Below are positions 41,323-53,036 of a DNA stretch of 64,000 nucleotides, in pieces (the stretch's first letter is position 1; each line of letters starts with the position of its first letter). A model generated the notes under the pieces. That model worked only from the letters and a program-made list of their open reading frames with translations. It ran no database searches and had not been told where the DNA came from. Source of the DNA: Stenopsyche tienmushanensis (Eukaryota > Arthropoda > Insecta > Trichoptera > Stenopsychidae); NCBI GenBank assembly GCA_008973525.1, contig WACJ01000257.1:186001-250000 (forward strand). Direction: 5' to 3'. The position numbers were made by a program, and so were the translations under genes.

Positions 41323-42996
41323 TCAGAATGGAATAAAAAACAACATTTGAAACGATACTTATCTGCATCACTTAATCAAATTGATATGACATCCGCTCTG
41401 ATAAGGCAAAACCAAATGTTCGTATGAGCACTTTATTTTCGCGGATGACCTTTACATTGATCATAATTGAGATAATTATGCGAAAAATTATATACATATT
41501 AAAATTCTTCATATTTCGTATATAAGAATTAAATCTGAAAATTTAACATATAGGGAAGGGCTCATTAGATCTAAATTGAAATGATTTTTTTTGTTGTTGC
41601 TTAAAACCATCTTTGTGAATATTAACCTTTCCCTACCTATGAAATATTCAGTACACATCGACTCTTATAATGGGAATATCATCAATATGAAATATAATAT
41701 AATAATAATATAACTATAAAATATTTAGACATTTTTTATTCAAAGAATACAAAATAAAGAGTCATCACATCATTCATCAACAGATGGCGACAAAATAAAT
41801 CAGATATGGGGTTTTCTTAGATCGTTGGTGATCTTTTTAGGATTATAAAAAATAGTATAAAGCCACATAAATCAATTATATACCTAAAGCTCAAGCTGAT
41901 ACCAAAAGTCAATTTGAAACGCTATTATAGAACCCAACAATATCAATAGTATTAAGGTTATTTTATTTACGCTGTGCGGTCCTGAGAAAAAAGTGGATTT
42001 ATGAAGACAATAAATGGTAGATATACGAATATAGCATCTATGTTTAACTCAATATAAATTATCTCACTAATCAAAGGGTTAAAAAATCGAATGAATGATC
42101 GAATGAAAACAACATGCAATGACGCAAATGTTCAGACCATCGTTTGTTGGCCTTGGCTCATAAATAACCACAAAAAATAGCTGTAAAGAAGTTCAAAAAT
42201 ATGTTATTATTTTAATGTTATAATAGTAAAAAATATGTGTTTCCTGAACTGTTGTAAAGCTTTCGAGCTAAACTAGGCCTTATCTGTTATGCTGCAGCAG
42301 AAATGAAGAGAGACCCTTAAAAATTGCGATTGTATTCAATTCATATTAAAAAAAATGGAAAAAAATAATTAACATTTTGTAAGATCGGGAAAAATAATAT
42401 TTTTTGAATGTGTAAAACCCCTGTATCCCATAATTGAATTTAAAACATCCTTGTAAATCAAGCAAACCTCGTCTACTCTAATTGAAATCAAGTACATCAG
42501 ATGAGAATTAAAGTGAAATTACATTAAACGTTTTCAAAATGCGATAAAACATACCCACGCATCTATCTTCCCATTTTAAACAAGAAACGTATTAATGTTG
42601 CCCTTAAACGAACACAAATTCTCTTGTATCATATCATGGTGTAATTAAAACATAATGGCTCGTGTTATGCAGGAAAGCTAGGTGTTGGTCTAACAAATAT
42701 TTTACACCGACAATGAGAGACTAATTGTAAATTCTAAAATGTGATAAGGATTATAATAAAAGTAGCCTTGTTTCTGAATAATAATATACAATGTGAGCCA
42801 AAAATAGATATTCATAATGTATTATTGTGTATTAAAAAGTTTTTTATTTGCCCATTGGTCAAATGATAAAAATCAACACCTGATACCTTTTGTATTATAC
42901 TGATCGATTCAAGAAACATCTGTAAAAATGCCCAAAAAGACAAAGTTTTCAAAACTTCTTCCTAAAAGAACCTTATTCATTATCAGACGTAGATGA
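41323..42996. other. 5' flank of the ankyrin-repeat gene
   Basis: This is the upstream side of the minus-strand gene. The first 120 bp before the ATG are of mixed composition. I see no convincing TATA box or initiator at a fixed distance, and a further untranslated exon cannot be excluded. The remainder is AT-rich without features. Confidence 0.35.
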
Positions 42997-43160
42997 TCGT
43001 CATAGGAAACTCTTCTAGATAATGATTTTTTCAGTTCATAGTATCTCATTGCCTTCCACATATGTTTAAGTTAAAGATTATTTAAATGAAAATTTTATGT
43101 TTTTAAGTTCCAGGAAATTATGATAAATCTGGATCAAGACGATCGATCGGAAATATTGTA
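42997..43160 (-). repeat. SINE copy (minus orientation, 5'-truncated)
   Basis: In reverse complement it carries CAATATTTCCGATCGATCGT, CTTGATCCAG, a TTTCCTGG motif, then CATATGTGGAAGGCAATGAG. These are the same blocks, in the same order, as the middle and tail of the copy at 58545-58975. The tRNA-like head is missing. Confidence 0.65.
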
Positions 43161-44680
43161 ATAATACTTTTAATTTCCCATTTTTTTTTTATATAGTAAC
43201 ATTTTTGCAACAATATGAATGAGCATACAAGCTTCAAAAATTATAAAATTTTCAAATTTCTTCATATTTTTTCAATATATTTGTTTAAAAGTACTTTTCA
43301 AACGTAGTTTCTTTTTGTATAAAGTTTATCATTGCTTGCAATTTTTTATAAAATGATTTCGATGAGTAGAAGAGATAATCATACTTCATACTTAATTAGC
43401 TATACTATGATGATTTTACAATTTTTTTTTCGAAGCTCATCATATTTTGGCATTTAAAAGTTTGTTTATAGTTCTTGTAATTAACTAGAAAATATTTTTC
43501 CTATTTTATTTAAAGCTAAAGGCCTTATTCTGCTTTATAATCATTTTTTGAATCATCAAAGATATCCAGATTTAAATCAATAAGCTTGAAAATAGGTCCG
43601 AGAACTTTTTTTATTTGCATCATCACTACCATAAGTATCTAAGAATGGCTTTCTTGACGTGGATCTCGAATGACTATAAAAACTGACCAATTTTCATTGA
43701 AAGGTAATCAAAAAGTATTCCCGAATGCCATGGTAATTTTTCAGGAACTAATTTTCTAGAATACACGAAGTTCATTTCTTCTTTATCTTGCAAGGTTGAA
43801 TAACTTAACCTTCAAATGCACTCCAGACTAACATTTTGTCAAATCGAAAATGAAAAATCTTATCTTTAAAAGATCCGCCTTTTAGACTTAATGAATCCGA
43901 AATTATATAGAAGCCAACAGAATACCATAAGGCATTCAAAATGTGTTGCTATCGAAAAACGCTGGAGATTTCATGTAAAGATCATAGAAGATCAAGAAAT
44001 TCTGGATATCGTAAAGGACAACAAAATTAAATACCAATGAAAAAAATATGAATAAAAAAAAACCGCAATTGGACCAGACTGAAAGAAAATTTTTCATCTC
44101 ACCGAGTAACAATTCAAATTTAAAAAATCCTTTCCAGTTCAGGTACGGCACATTAACTTGATCCATTATTTGTCCATCGTTGTTCTTGTTGTGAAACACA
44201 TTTTCTTCGACGTTTTTTTTTTAAATGAAAGAAACATTGCAATATGGGTTCCAGTGTCGATCGTATGCGACCTATTTTAGGTTCACAATAAATATTCCAT
44301 CAATTTGAACGTCAATCTTACCTTCAAGAGAAAATTGCTGCCCTTTTGACGTTCTATGTAAAGCTTCGACATTTGTATGATTGATAGATCATAAACTGAA
44401 GATAAATTATTATCATCTACATTTTTGTTACAATTTTTCGCACATGGTAGTACTCATTCATTGATCCATACAAAGAAATAAAATCAAAAATAGATACGGC
44501 TATTATAGCTGACCTCTTCCATAGGAAAATCTCCACAATAAGTATGAAAGGTAATATTTTTACACTATTATCCAGCGTCCATTATTCTCAGTCTCGGTTA
44601 TTTTTTACTCTTATAAATGTATTATTCAGTGGTCTTTGTCAATGGGGTGTAATAATTTTCGCAGATTTACGGTGTGCAAA
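43161..44680. other. Gene-free region
   Basis: AT-rich with long T and A runs. The 87-codon open frame at 43936-44199 (minus) is Phe/Leu-rich, typical of chance frames in AT-rich DNA. No recognised feature. Confidence 0.4.
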
Positions 44681-45010
44681 GCCGGGGGCGGATGGCTCCG
44701 TATTTGCGGGCCACCCAGTGAGGGCCGCACGCTACCCTCACATTACGGGGGATGTTTTATGCAGTCATAAATAATTAAATAATTACGCCTGTAATTTCAC
44801 ATTATATTAAAATGGCACTGAGCACGACCCCGTTATTCCCGGCCGCATTCATTTGAATGTAATAATATGTTTTATTTTCGAGGCTCAGGCGAACTCTTTG
44901 TGAGAAAGTCGATGGGAAAAATTGACCTTTATCGGAACGCACATCTACTATTCAAAATATTTATTTACGTTTTTTTATGTAACACCATAATTCGAATGTT
45001 ACGCGGAATG
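44681..45010. promoter_or_regulatory. Candidate regulatory island
   Basis: A GC-rich to balanced stretch contains GTCATAAATAATTA and AATTACGCC motifs that resemble homeodomain-type binding sites, with no open reading frame of note. It lies about 3.4 kb upstream of the ankyrin-repeat gene and could act on either side. Unproven. Confidence 0.25.
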
Positions 45011-45124
45011 GTACATAATGAATTTATTAATTTTTGATTGTGATCCGCCTGTGAATTTAAGCGATTTCCAGAATTTGTTGTGATGGGTAAAACTAAACCG
45101 AATCTAGATTCACAAAAGTATGTA

Positions 45125-45160
45125 CAGTAGACTCTCAATTATCCGGGGCACAGATAACTG
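45125..45160. mobile_element. Possible transposon terminal repeat
   Basis: CAGTAGACTCTCAATTATCCGG resembles the ends of pogo/Tigger-like elements known from insects. A matching opposite end beyond the hAT relic was not found, so it may be the end of another nested element or chance. Confidence 0.25.
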
Positions 45161-45329
45161 GAAAACACGGATGATCTATGCCATTATTCTCCAACCTAGA
45201 GGTCGCCAACTTATACAGTCAACTAAAAAAAATATTCACCAAAATGCATTTTTTATTTTAATAAGATAGAAAACCCAAGTATTCAGAAGAATATCGGAAA
45301 TTCAACTTTACTAACTTGACTAGCAATGA

Positions 45330-46290
45330 AATAGAGAAGCCATAATGCATATTGTGCAAACTTATTCTCAGTCATGAATCTATTAAACCTTCAAAACTTA
45401 AACGTCACTCAAAGGCGAAGCATTCAGAGCACACTAAAAAGGATTTGAAATTCTTTCGTTGGCATGAAGCTAGTTGCAAACATCAGATACTTGATCGAAC
45501 AGGACGTTTTCAGCAATGGTTAAAAGCCTAGATTTTAAGAATAGATTTGGAATGAAATCGAGGTTTCACCATTGTCTTCGTTTCAAGTTGATGAATCAAC
45601 AGACGTTAGCTCGTATGCTCAGTTGCTTGTCTTGGTGAAATATATTCATTCAGATGATATCAATAGAGTTCTTATTTTGTAGTGAACTTGAAACTACTAC
45701 AAAAAGTGAAGATATAGAGAAGATAAATACCGTTTTTGAGGCTGGAAGATTAAAGTGGAAAAAACATGTGTAGGGTTTGTACGGATGGTGTACCATCTAT
45801 GATTGGGTCAAAATTGGGCTTTCAGAAAAATGTAAATAAAAGTAGCTCCCCAAGCAAACTGCATGATTCACCGGTATGCCCTATTCAGCAAGACTCTTCT
45901 AACTTCCTTGCAAGATGTACTTCATTCGTTGATAAAAATCGTAAATTATATCAAATCTGGAGCTCTTAACGCCCGTTTGTTTAAAGAAATATGCAAAGAC
46001 AAGGATTCTGATCACGATGTTATTCATTTCTACACTGCAGTATGCTGCTTGTCGAAAGGTAGGTGTTGCGAATCGTGTCTGAATTGAAAGATGAAATCGA
46101 GTTGTTCCTGGAAGTGCAAGAGAAACATGACATTTTGATAAACTTTATCGACATAGCTTGGCTGGAAAGAGTAGCATTTCTGGCAGATATATTAGAACAG
46201 TAAAATAGGCTTAATCTGGAACTTCAGGGAAAGGAAACGAAAATTATCATATGTCACGATAATCTCAGGTCATTTTCATTTCTCGAGAAA
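45330..46290 (+). pseudogene. Broken hAT/ZBED-type transposase gene
   Basis: Plus-strand translation in successive frames gives a recognisable hAT transposase of the ZBED5/SCAND3-like kind. First comes a BED-type zinc finger (CILCKL, then SIKPSKLKRH and KHSEH), with a stop just before CILC. Next is the catalytic start FQVDESTDVSSYAQLLVLVK, with the first acidic cluster, followed by CTDGVPSMIGSKLGFQK (second conserved Asp), then a helical stretch IVNYIKSGALNARLFKEICK. The remainder (LKDEIELFLEVQEKHD, IDIAWLERVAFLADI, CHDNLRSF) follows with more shifts. The C-terminal dimerisation region is absent. Normal family members have 500-700 residues; about 310 codons remain, with several stops and frameshifts. 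It is an inactive relic. Confidence 0.87.
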
Positions 46291-46297
46291 TGAAAAT
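46272..46297. repeat. 26-bp perfect palindrome next to a C12 run
   Basis: Arms ATTTTCATTTCTC and GAGAAATGAAAAT are exact reverse complements with no spacer, so the two halves meet at CTC/GAG. The left arm still follows the hAT reading frame (the LRSF end); the right arm is its mirror, followed by 12 consecutive C at 46302-46313. The junction coincides with the 3' break of the transposase relic. Confidence 0.85.
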
Positions 46298-46313
46298 AAT
46301 TCCCCCCCCCCCC

Positions 46314-48129
46314 AAAAACCCAAAATTCATTTTCAAATAATCCTACCTCAACTTAACCACATTTAGAAACGAATAAGTAAAAAATATTATCCCTAGAAAA
46401 GTCACATGGATATTGTGTAAAAAAAATTCACTAGAAAACCACGAATCCGGCATCATCATCCATCTTTTTGAATGAAAAAAAATAAATGATAAATAAAACT
46501 AATGTATACTTTCTCAATGTTCCAAAAAAATCGATAATACGAGAGGTCAACTAATGTGTTTTCGTTCAGCTTTTGATTTTTAAACATGGAATATCATCAT
46601 TCCTTTAAATTTGTACGTAATATTCACTTCAATATGCCGATGAAGGGATCAAGGCAAATTTATCGACAGCGCACTCAACACCAATGCCTCAATCAATCAT
46701 GCTAAATGTTTTTTTTTATGTGGTAAATCAGATCCATTATAGTTGTGGTTGTTCTCTTTTTAAGTTATTTAAAAAATAGGAAGTCTTTGAAATATTTAAG
46801 CAAACGTTCAAAATTCCACTGTGGAGATTATGATGTGCATATTAAGAGTTGCGTTGTAAATCTGTACTGAGAACATAAACACTTTACCAAAACACTCTTT
46901 CCATAATTAAATCATTGACGAACGCTGTTTTTGCATCCACTTTTTCATTGATGGATTAAACAAACCTAATTTTAAATTATAATAGTAAATTTAGTAGTCT
47001 GCAAATTACGTCTTTTTCTAAATTAATACAAGCATACTTTTTTTATGGGTGGCAATTATTTGATGCTAAAAAAGCAATCTTAATACAATTTATAAACCGT
47101 GTGAAATCAAATCTGTGTTGTATAAATCGACATAAAATGAGGGTTTCTTGTATTGACAATTTTATTTATGAAACACTGCGATTTATAAATTTATGCTGAT
47201 TAATTCATTGTTCATATTCTTTAAGGGTGGTTTACTTATAATTTTTCTATCAATATTTAGATATTAATAGATAAAGATTTTTTTCATATAGAAGTCAGGA
47301 AAAATCAATTCAAAATGTTTATATTTTTATTTAAGCAATTCTGGCTTCCATAACTTGAAAAACCTAAGGACTATAATATAATATATTTATATTATATTCT
47401 TAATGATGAAATTTAAGCAAGATTCATTCTGATCTCTAAGATGAGGGAAGATGCATATTATTTTTAAGATGCGTCACAGCATGTATGCTTTAGTATAGCT
47501 GAGGTGAAGAAGCAGAAAGGAAGTAATCATAATTTTGCCAATTCCGCTCAGAGAGAGTCTACCACTTCCGATATATAACAAGATAGTACATAACAAGAAC
47601 CTTATTCTCGTCGTGGATTGATGGCTGCCGGAAATGGCGTACACAATCTACCCTATTATGATGGAATAAGACCTGTTATTTTGAGCCTTTCGATTTATAT
47701 CAGAATTTTCACTTTAGCAAAAAAATATGCGATACTCATTCAAAAGAATTTACTCCATATTTGATCATATAATTGCTTATAAAGCGAAATCTTTAGAATT
47801 TGTTGAATTGAAAATATTGTATCGGTTGCATTACATTGCAAAATAACGTTGTATAAATTCAGATTTTACTCAAATGCCCTGCAAATCGTCCCTACTTCGT
47901 TTTGACGGTCTTTAAACGGATTGAGATGGAAACTATTCATCAACTTCGAGGTCCGCAAAACGTAATGCAACTGACGTGCTCTTAATAGTTTCCACTAACT
48001 TTTTCTAAGAAATCCTTACTCAAAATTTTCCACTTTATGATTTTGGTACGAAGGGTTTTTCACGTTTAACTCTTGCACCAAAATTATTTATAGCCTTAAA
48101 TATCCATATAAAACTAGATAAATAATTTT
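46314..48129. other. Gene-free region
   Basis: AT-rich DNA with no supported gene. At 47370-47400 there is an AT dinucleotide-like patch. Nothing else stands out. Confidence 0.4.
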
Positions 48130-48517
48130 TTAATAAGATTTAGGCGGTGCACTTTTTGCATAATCATATTTGCGAATGTCCTTTAATGCCACAATAACCT
48201 TCAGTGATACTTTCTTCTCTACGCGATCAATTGCAGTATCACGTTCTTCCAACCGGTATGGCTTGTCGTCATGGATTACAAATGCTTCCAGATGACCTTG
48301 ACCTCCGATCTTTCCACTGAAATCTTTTCCCATCCTAGTCAGTATCCTTGCAGTAAAGAAGTTGATCGAGCATTTCGTCGCGATCATTCGGTGTCATCTC
48401 CTGGACGCCAATCAGTTTGACATCTTCTGCATTTGGCGCATTTCTCCGCATAAGATCGTCGTGAATTACATGATCTATTTCGGCATTTTCATGATCTGTC
48501 TGCATGTTCGTGATCAT
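48130..48517 (-). pseudogene. Unrecognised coding-like stretch in two overlapping frames
   Basis: On the minus strand a 60-codon frame starts at ATG 48517 (MITNMQTDHENAEIDHVIHD onwards, rich in Asp/Glu/Asn) and stops at 48335-48337. A second frame, open from 48387 to a TAA at 48130-48132, continues with acidic and basic residues (GHLEAFVIHDDKPYRLEERD, then KVIVALKDIRKYDYAKSAPP). The two are offset by one frame and overlap by about 50 bp. Base composition is more balanced than in the flanks, and both peptides look like real, soluble, charged protein rather than AT-driven noise. The simplest reading is one coding unit with a frameshift: a retroposed gene copy or a piece of an unknown mobile element. 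An intron-separated exon pair is less likely because no good GT/AG lies at the shift. I do not recognise the protein. Confidence 0.4.
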
Positions 48518-48863
48518 TTCCGGCTTGATATATGATTAAAACAATAGTTATCTTTCCAAAATTACAACTCGTTTGATCATACACTGAGAGAAGGAGCATT
48601 AGTCGAAGTGTTGGATGGACCTATCAAAATTAATGATAAGAAAGTAGTTAGAGCAAAATAATTGCATATTTCATATTAAAAACAATAGATGATGTCTTGG
48701 AATTGGCTGATATTTTTTTTATAGAAAATGATCTCATAATGGAAATAGGGAAGTAATTCACGAAAAAACTCACGAGAAAGAGCCCAACATATAGAATTAT
48801 TAGTGATAACGTTGATACATAAATAATCTGTTATTTGTATGTTATAAAAGTATTTTAATAAAT

Positions 48864-50022
48864 ATGTACATTAGGGTGGTTCTTATCTGAATCAAATTCA
48901 GGATATAAGCGTTAATTTTTTTGTATCAGGATATTTCTTTCGGTAATCTTTTACTATGAAAAACGATTGTCATCAATTTATTATATTCCTCCATTAAGGC
49001 AACACCACGCTCAGCAATATCATTCACTTTCCGCATAGAATGGACCATTTTCTTTGTCAATCAGAGTCATTCTGCATCTTCGATTCTTAGTGCAACTACC
49101 ATATTTTTCTTATCTTGAATTTTAAATTCGTCGTCAAATCCGACAGGGGCTTGAAACTAGTATTTTATATATATTATGACTGAAAATTCATATATATTTC
49201 ACTGCTTTCTCTTCCTTTTCGTCAGTTTACTGATGTTTAAATAGTAAAATCTTAAGGCAAAAAATTGCTTTAGCCGTCCATTTAGCACAATGAAGACCAT
49301 CAAGTCTCCAGACATTTCTCCCAAGTAAATGATGAAAAAATTCAGCAGCTTCTTATAGTCATCACGAGCATGATAAGCTTGAAGCTGTTTTTGAGCGAAA
49401 TAAATCCTGTTTGCAGCAATGTTTTCTATAATTTTCGAGGATGTAGTATCATAAGATTAATGTTTTACAATCACTTTGTCCCAGTTTTTCTTAAACCTTT
49501 TAAACAATTGGGTATCAGGAGCACTAAACGAACCGAGCTGATTGACTCACTACAGCTTCTAACATAATTTCCATTATATAGTGGCGACAAGCTAGACCAA
49601 ACATATATTTTTCTAATTTCTGCTCCGGAAGAAACAAGTTCCATTTCTCAAGCCGGTATTTAATAATTTACCAATAGAAAGTAACATTGACTGTTGCAGA
49701 TTTAGTGTTTATTGATCGATTAGGGAAATTTGGGGAAACAAAAAGCGCGTGCTCTCGCTAATGACTGAATTTGAAATGAGGTTTAGGGCAGGGCTCAGTC
49801 TCAATGCGTACCCGCAGGAAATAATTAAGAAATGGGGAAGGGGAGTAGAGTTGACTGTATAAAGAAGTATGTCTTTCTGCAATTACCTTCAAAATAGACT
49901 AATAAACATACCAGAATCAATAAGCCGGATTCATAGCTAAGTGGTCATACAACGTTTTTTTCTGAAACTTTGATTTATGATAGCGACCTCTAAGACCGTT
50001 TTTAACCTACCCTAATGTACGT
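48864..50022 (-). mobile_element. Dispersed element, copy 2, with ends and 8-bp duplication
   Basis: This copy aligns with 10055-11202 and keeps its ends. TAGGGTGGTT (48872-48881) and, in reverse, TAGGGTAGGTT (ending at 50014) form imperfect inverted repeats. They are flanked by ATGTACAT (48864-48871) and ATGTACGT (50015-50022), 7 of 8 bases identical, as expected for an 8-bp target duplication. An 8-bp duplication with TAGGG ends fits the hAT superfamily. Minus-strand fragments of the same protein as copy 1 are present (QLQAYHARDDYKKLLNFFII and, in another frame, LHCAKWTAKA), so neither copy codes for an intact product. The KWTAK variant replaces the usual KWMAK. The target site is itself palindromic, so the duplication call is strong but not certain. 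Confidence 0.72.
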
Positions 50023-50229
50023 GTTTATCATCCCTAATTATTTTTTAACGAATTAATTTTCGAATGGAGCCTTATCATAAGTAGAGAGCTGACTATGATA
50101 CGAAATGGCAATTTCATGTGGGACTATAAAATAATAGACGTTACATTTATGACCTACATGGAGCAGTAAATCATATTGTTTGAAGAGGAATGATTTATTC
50201 CCCAAATTGATCGAACCTAATAAAGTGGA

Positions 50230-50700
50230 TGAATATTTCATATAGAAGCGGAGAGGGGCGAAGATCACGAAGAAGAGGGTGGAAGTCGAACATGAAATAT
50301 GACGGAAGTTTGTTATCATCGTCGAGGCAAATGCACTTGGCACTTAGAAAGTTTTCACGGGGCCCTCAACAGGCGCGGCCCCACGTAGTTATATCAAAAT
50401 GCTTTACGGTGTCGTATTGATATCCGGAGGGCGTCTGGTTATCTGTAGTTATTTTATAGGTCTGTGGTTATGAGCCCGGTATACTATACGTGAACTCAAT
50501 TTCAGCGGTTGCATTACATCGCACTTTCATGCTCTTCATGTATCCAAATCGAGCGACCCCATGCCGAAACGGCCCTGTGCCACGCGACTCAAGAAATATT
50601 GATCACCCCACATTTGAACGTGCCGCTTATTTCAATTTGTGTTATTAGTTTTTACATGCTTTTCCCTCTTGATCATTACGAGGCAATTTATTAAGCACAC
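50230..50700. promoter_or_regulatory. Candidate regulatory island
   Basis: A region of balanced composition with patches such as GGCGCGGCCCCACG and no homologous-looking peptide in any frame. It could be regulatory or an unrecognised exon of a distant gene. Confidence 0.18.
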
Positions 50701-52089
50701 ACACGGGGTCTGACACAAAAGTGCTCAGACTTAATTTAATTTATAGCCACCAGCAACCAGATCTTTTTGTGACATAAAAAATATTTCTGCCAAACTTAAG
50801 GCAGAAGCTTTTTTGGGCGTTTATAAAAAATCGACAAAATTCTATTAACAGTTTACTTACTTTGTTTATTTGGCTTTTTATTTGTGACTGAAGTGAAATT
50901 GACTATATTTTTAATAACAGGATAAGGAAGCTGATAAATCTAACACTAAGAGGATGGGAAAATAATCAAAAACTACTAGACTCGTACTCGATAAAATTAT
51001 TTCAATCATTTACCATTCATTTTTTCACCCTTATTTGATATTATGTTATTTTTTATCTCACCAATGCCATTTTATTTTATGTAATAGGTTTTTCGAGGGC
51101 AAAAACTCTAGAATCTTGACTTTAGACCAAATTTAATTTCAAAATGAGCTTCAGTATTATCTTGCTGTTAAATTTTAGTTATTGAATAAAAATGATCGTT
51201 TTTTATGTATAGATTTTATACTTAAACAAAACTTTAGTTGATAATTCCTTATTTTTAATGATGCAAATATTCTTCATCGATTATTAGCATCGACATTGCT
51301 TATAAATAATTTAAAATAAATGTAAATGTATTTTATTATTTACAAAAAATACGCGTTTCCTGAGCCGTGTCTCGATACAACCTAAATGTTAAACTTTTGA
51401 GGAATGAGCAAATTTAAAATCGATGAAGTCGTTGATACCATAATCGCTTTACACCGATTACATTCTGTCAACTCCTATCAACGTACGACAATATTCAATT
51501 CGAGGCAGACGTAATTGTAAATACGCAAGGAAGCAATTAATAAATAAACACTGTCGATAGCACACAATATTCGGTCATTTCTTTGAGTAAACAAATGACA
51601 AACTTGAAATCGAAATCATTATTAGTCGATAAATTTGGGCTAACGATCTATACAATCGTGCGATGTATGCGGGGTAGCTCTCCGTCTCTGTCTCCCGAAC
51701 TGCGCTACGTTCTCTATCTGTCTCTGTCTGTGTCCGAGCTCATGTACAAGAGTGCTCTTTCTGAATAGTAGAGGGGGTAGTCCCAGACCCTGGGATAGTA
51801 CTCCTTTAGGGGTTAAATAGCTAACTCACAATTTTGATAACCTATAGAGCATATGATATAAACCGTTTGAATGTACTTTGTATATTGATATTAGAATTTC
51901 GTCTAAATATATGATCCGCGATTTCAATAAGAATCCTACCTGCATTGCATGGCAATTTTTCATCATAAAAATAATTCAGAGAATACAAAATGATGGATAA
52001 CTGACGTAAACGTGTTTGAATACACACAAGGGCGTATATCAAAGGAATTAAATGCGCCAGGAGAATATTCAATGGAGCATGTATCATAA

Positions 52090-52400
52090 TTTCAGATCGT
52101 CAAATTTGGCATCAGATTATCCGAGGCGGATGCGAGGCCAACGAGCGATTTGTGATTTTGTCGAATTTGCATATAAGGTTATATGACGACAATGGGCCAC
52201 TCGTTAGTTTGATGGGCTGGAAAATGCAACGTTTATCGGAGGCATCCCCGCTCGACCGATGATCGATGTAACGCTCCGTTAGGATGAAAGCCTCCGCCGT
52301 TACGTAACGAAATAACGGCCGGCCTTTGTGTTATTTAAAGCTACAATTGAAGCCAAAGTTGACCCCTAGTTAACGTTTGACGCGCCCTCGTTTGTTTGAT
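52090..52400. promoter_or_regulatory. Candidate regulatory island
   Basis: A compact GC-rich to balanced stretch with repeated GTTACGTAACG-like, AACGG and GGCCGGCC motifs and no open frame of note. It is the most compositionally distinct non-coding block in the right part of the window. Confidence 0.22.
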
Positions 52401-52682
52401 GACGAAGGGGAGGATTTATCTAAAACGAACTCATTCTACTTTTTTGGCGAAACTCTTTTATCTCGCGTGCTATTCAAACACTCCTGTGCATTTTATGTCA
52501 ATTTCTTTTCATTTGAAAAAATGTCTGGCGATAAAGATGTTTCCGTTGTCGACTTTTATTAAAAAAATCATTATAATAACAACATTGTTTCGATTCGGAC
52601 ATAACAAGTGCTGGCATGGTGTATTTAATTTTCGATTCTTATTTTAATGATTCAAATTCAGACTGTAGGAATAATTCATCAT

Positions 52683-52940
52683 ACCAACAGTGTTTGAGTG
52701 ATCAGTAATATTAACATTTTCTATCGATCGTCTGTAATCCAGGTTCACCATGATTTACTGGATCTCAAAAGATAAATACTGAGGCAGTCAATAATCTTAT
52801 AAAATACCACTTTTAAGTGACTGAATTTGCAACCTGTCTGAAATTCTTATTCAAATGTTTTTAACCCAGCTAAGTCACATGTGAGAAATAAGAAGTCACG
52901 AAAGATCTTTTCTCTAAAAAAAAATGTCTCCTATTGAGCC
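52683..52940 (+). repeat. SINE copy (5'-truncated)
   Basis: Starts at the ACCAACA block and follows the copy at 58545-58975 through TCTATCGATCGTCTG, AATCCAGGTT, ATTTACTGGAT, AATACTGAGGCAGTCAATAA, GTGACTGAATTTGCAAC, CACATGTGAGAAAT and TGTCTCCTATTGAG. The tRNA-like head is missing. Confidence 0.72.
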
Positions 52941-53036
52941 AACATTCTTTACTTCTATACTTCGCACCCAATGTAATTAAAACGGAAATATTATAAACAA
53001 TATTATTTATTTATTCAAAGGGCACATCCAAGTGGT

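Larger units (their letters stand above)
50023..52680. other. Gene-free region
   Basis: No supported gene. The stretches 50230-50700 and 52090-52400 are balanced or GC-rich without recognised domains and are listed as candidate regulatory islands. The remainder is AT-rich. Confidence 0.4.
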
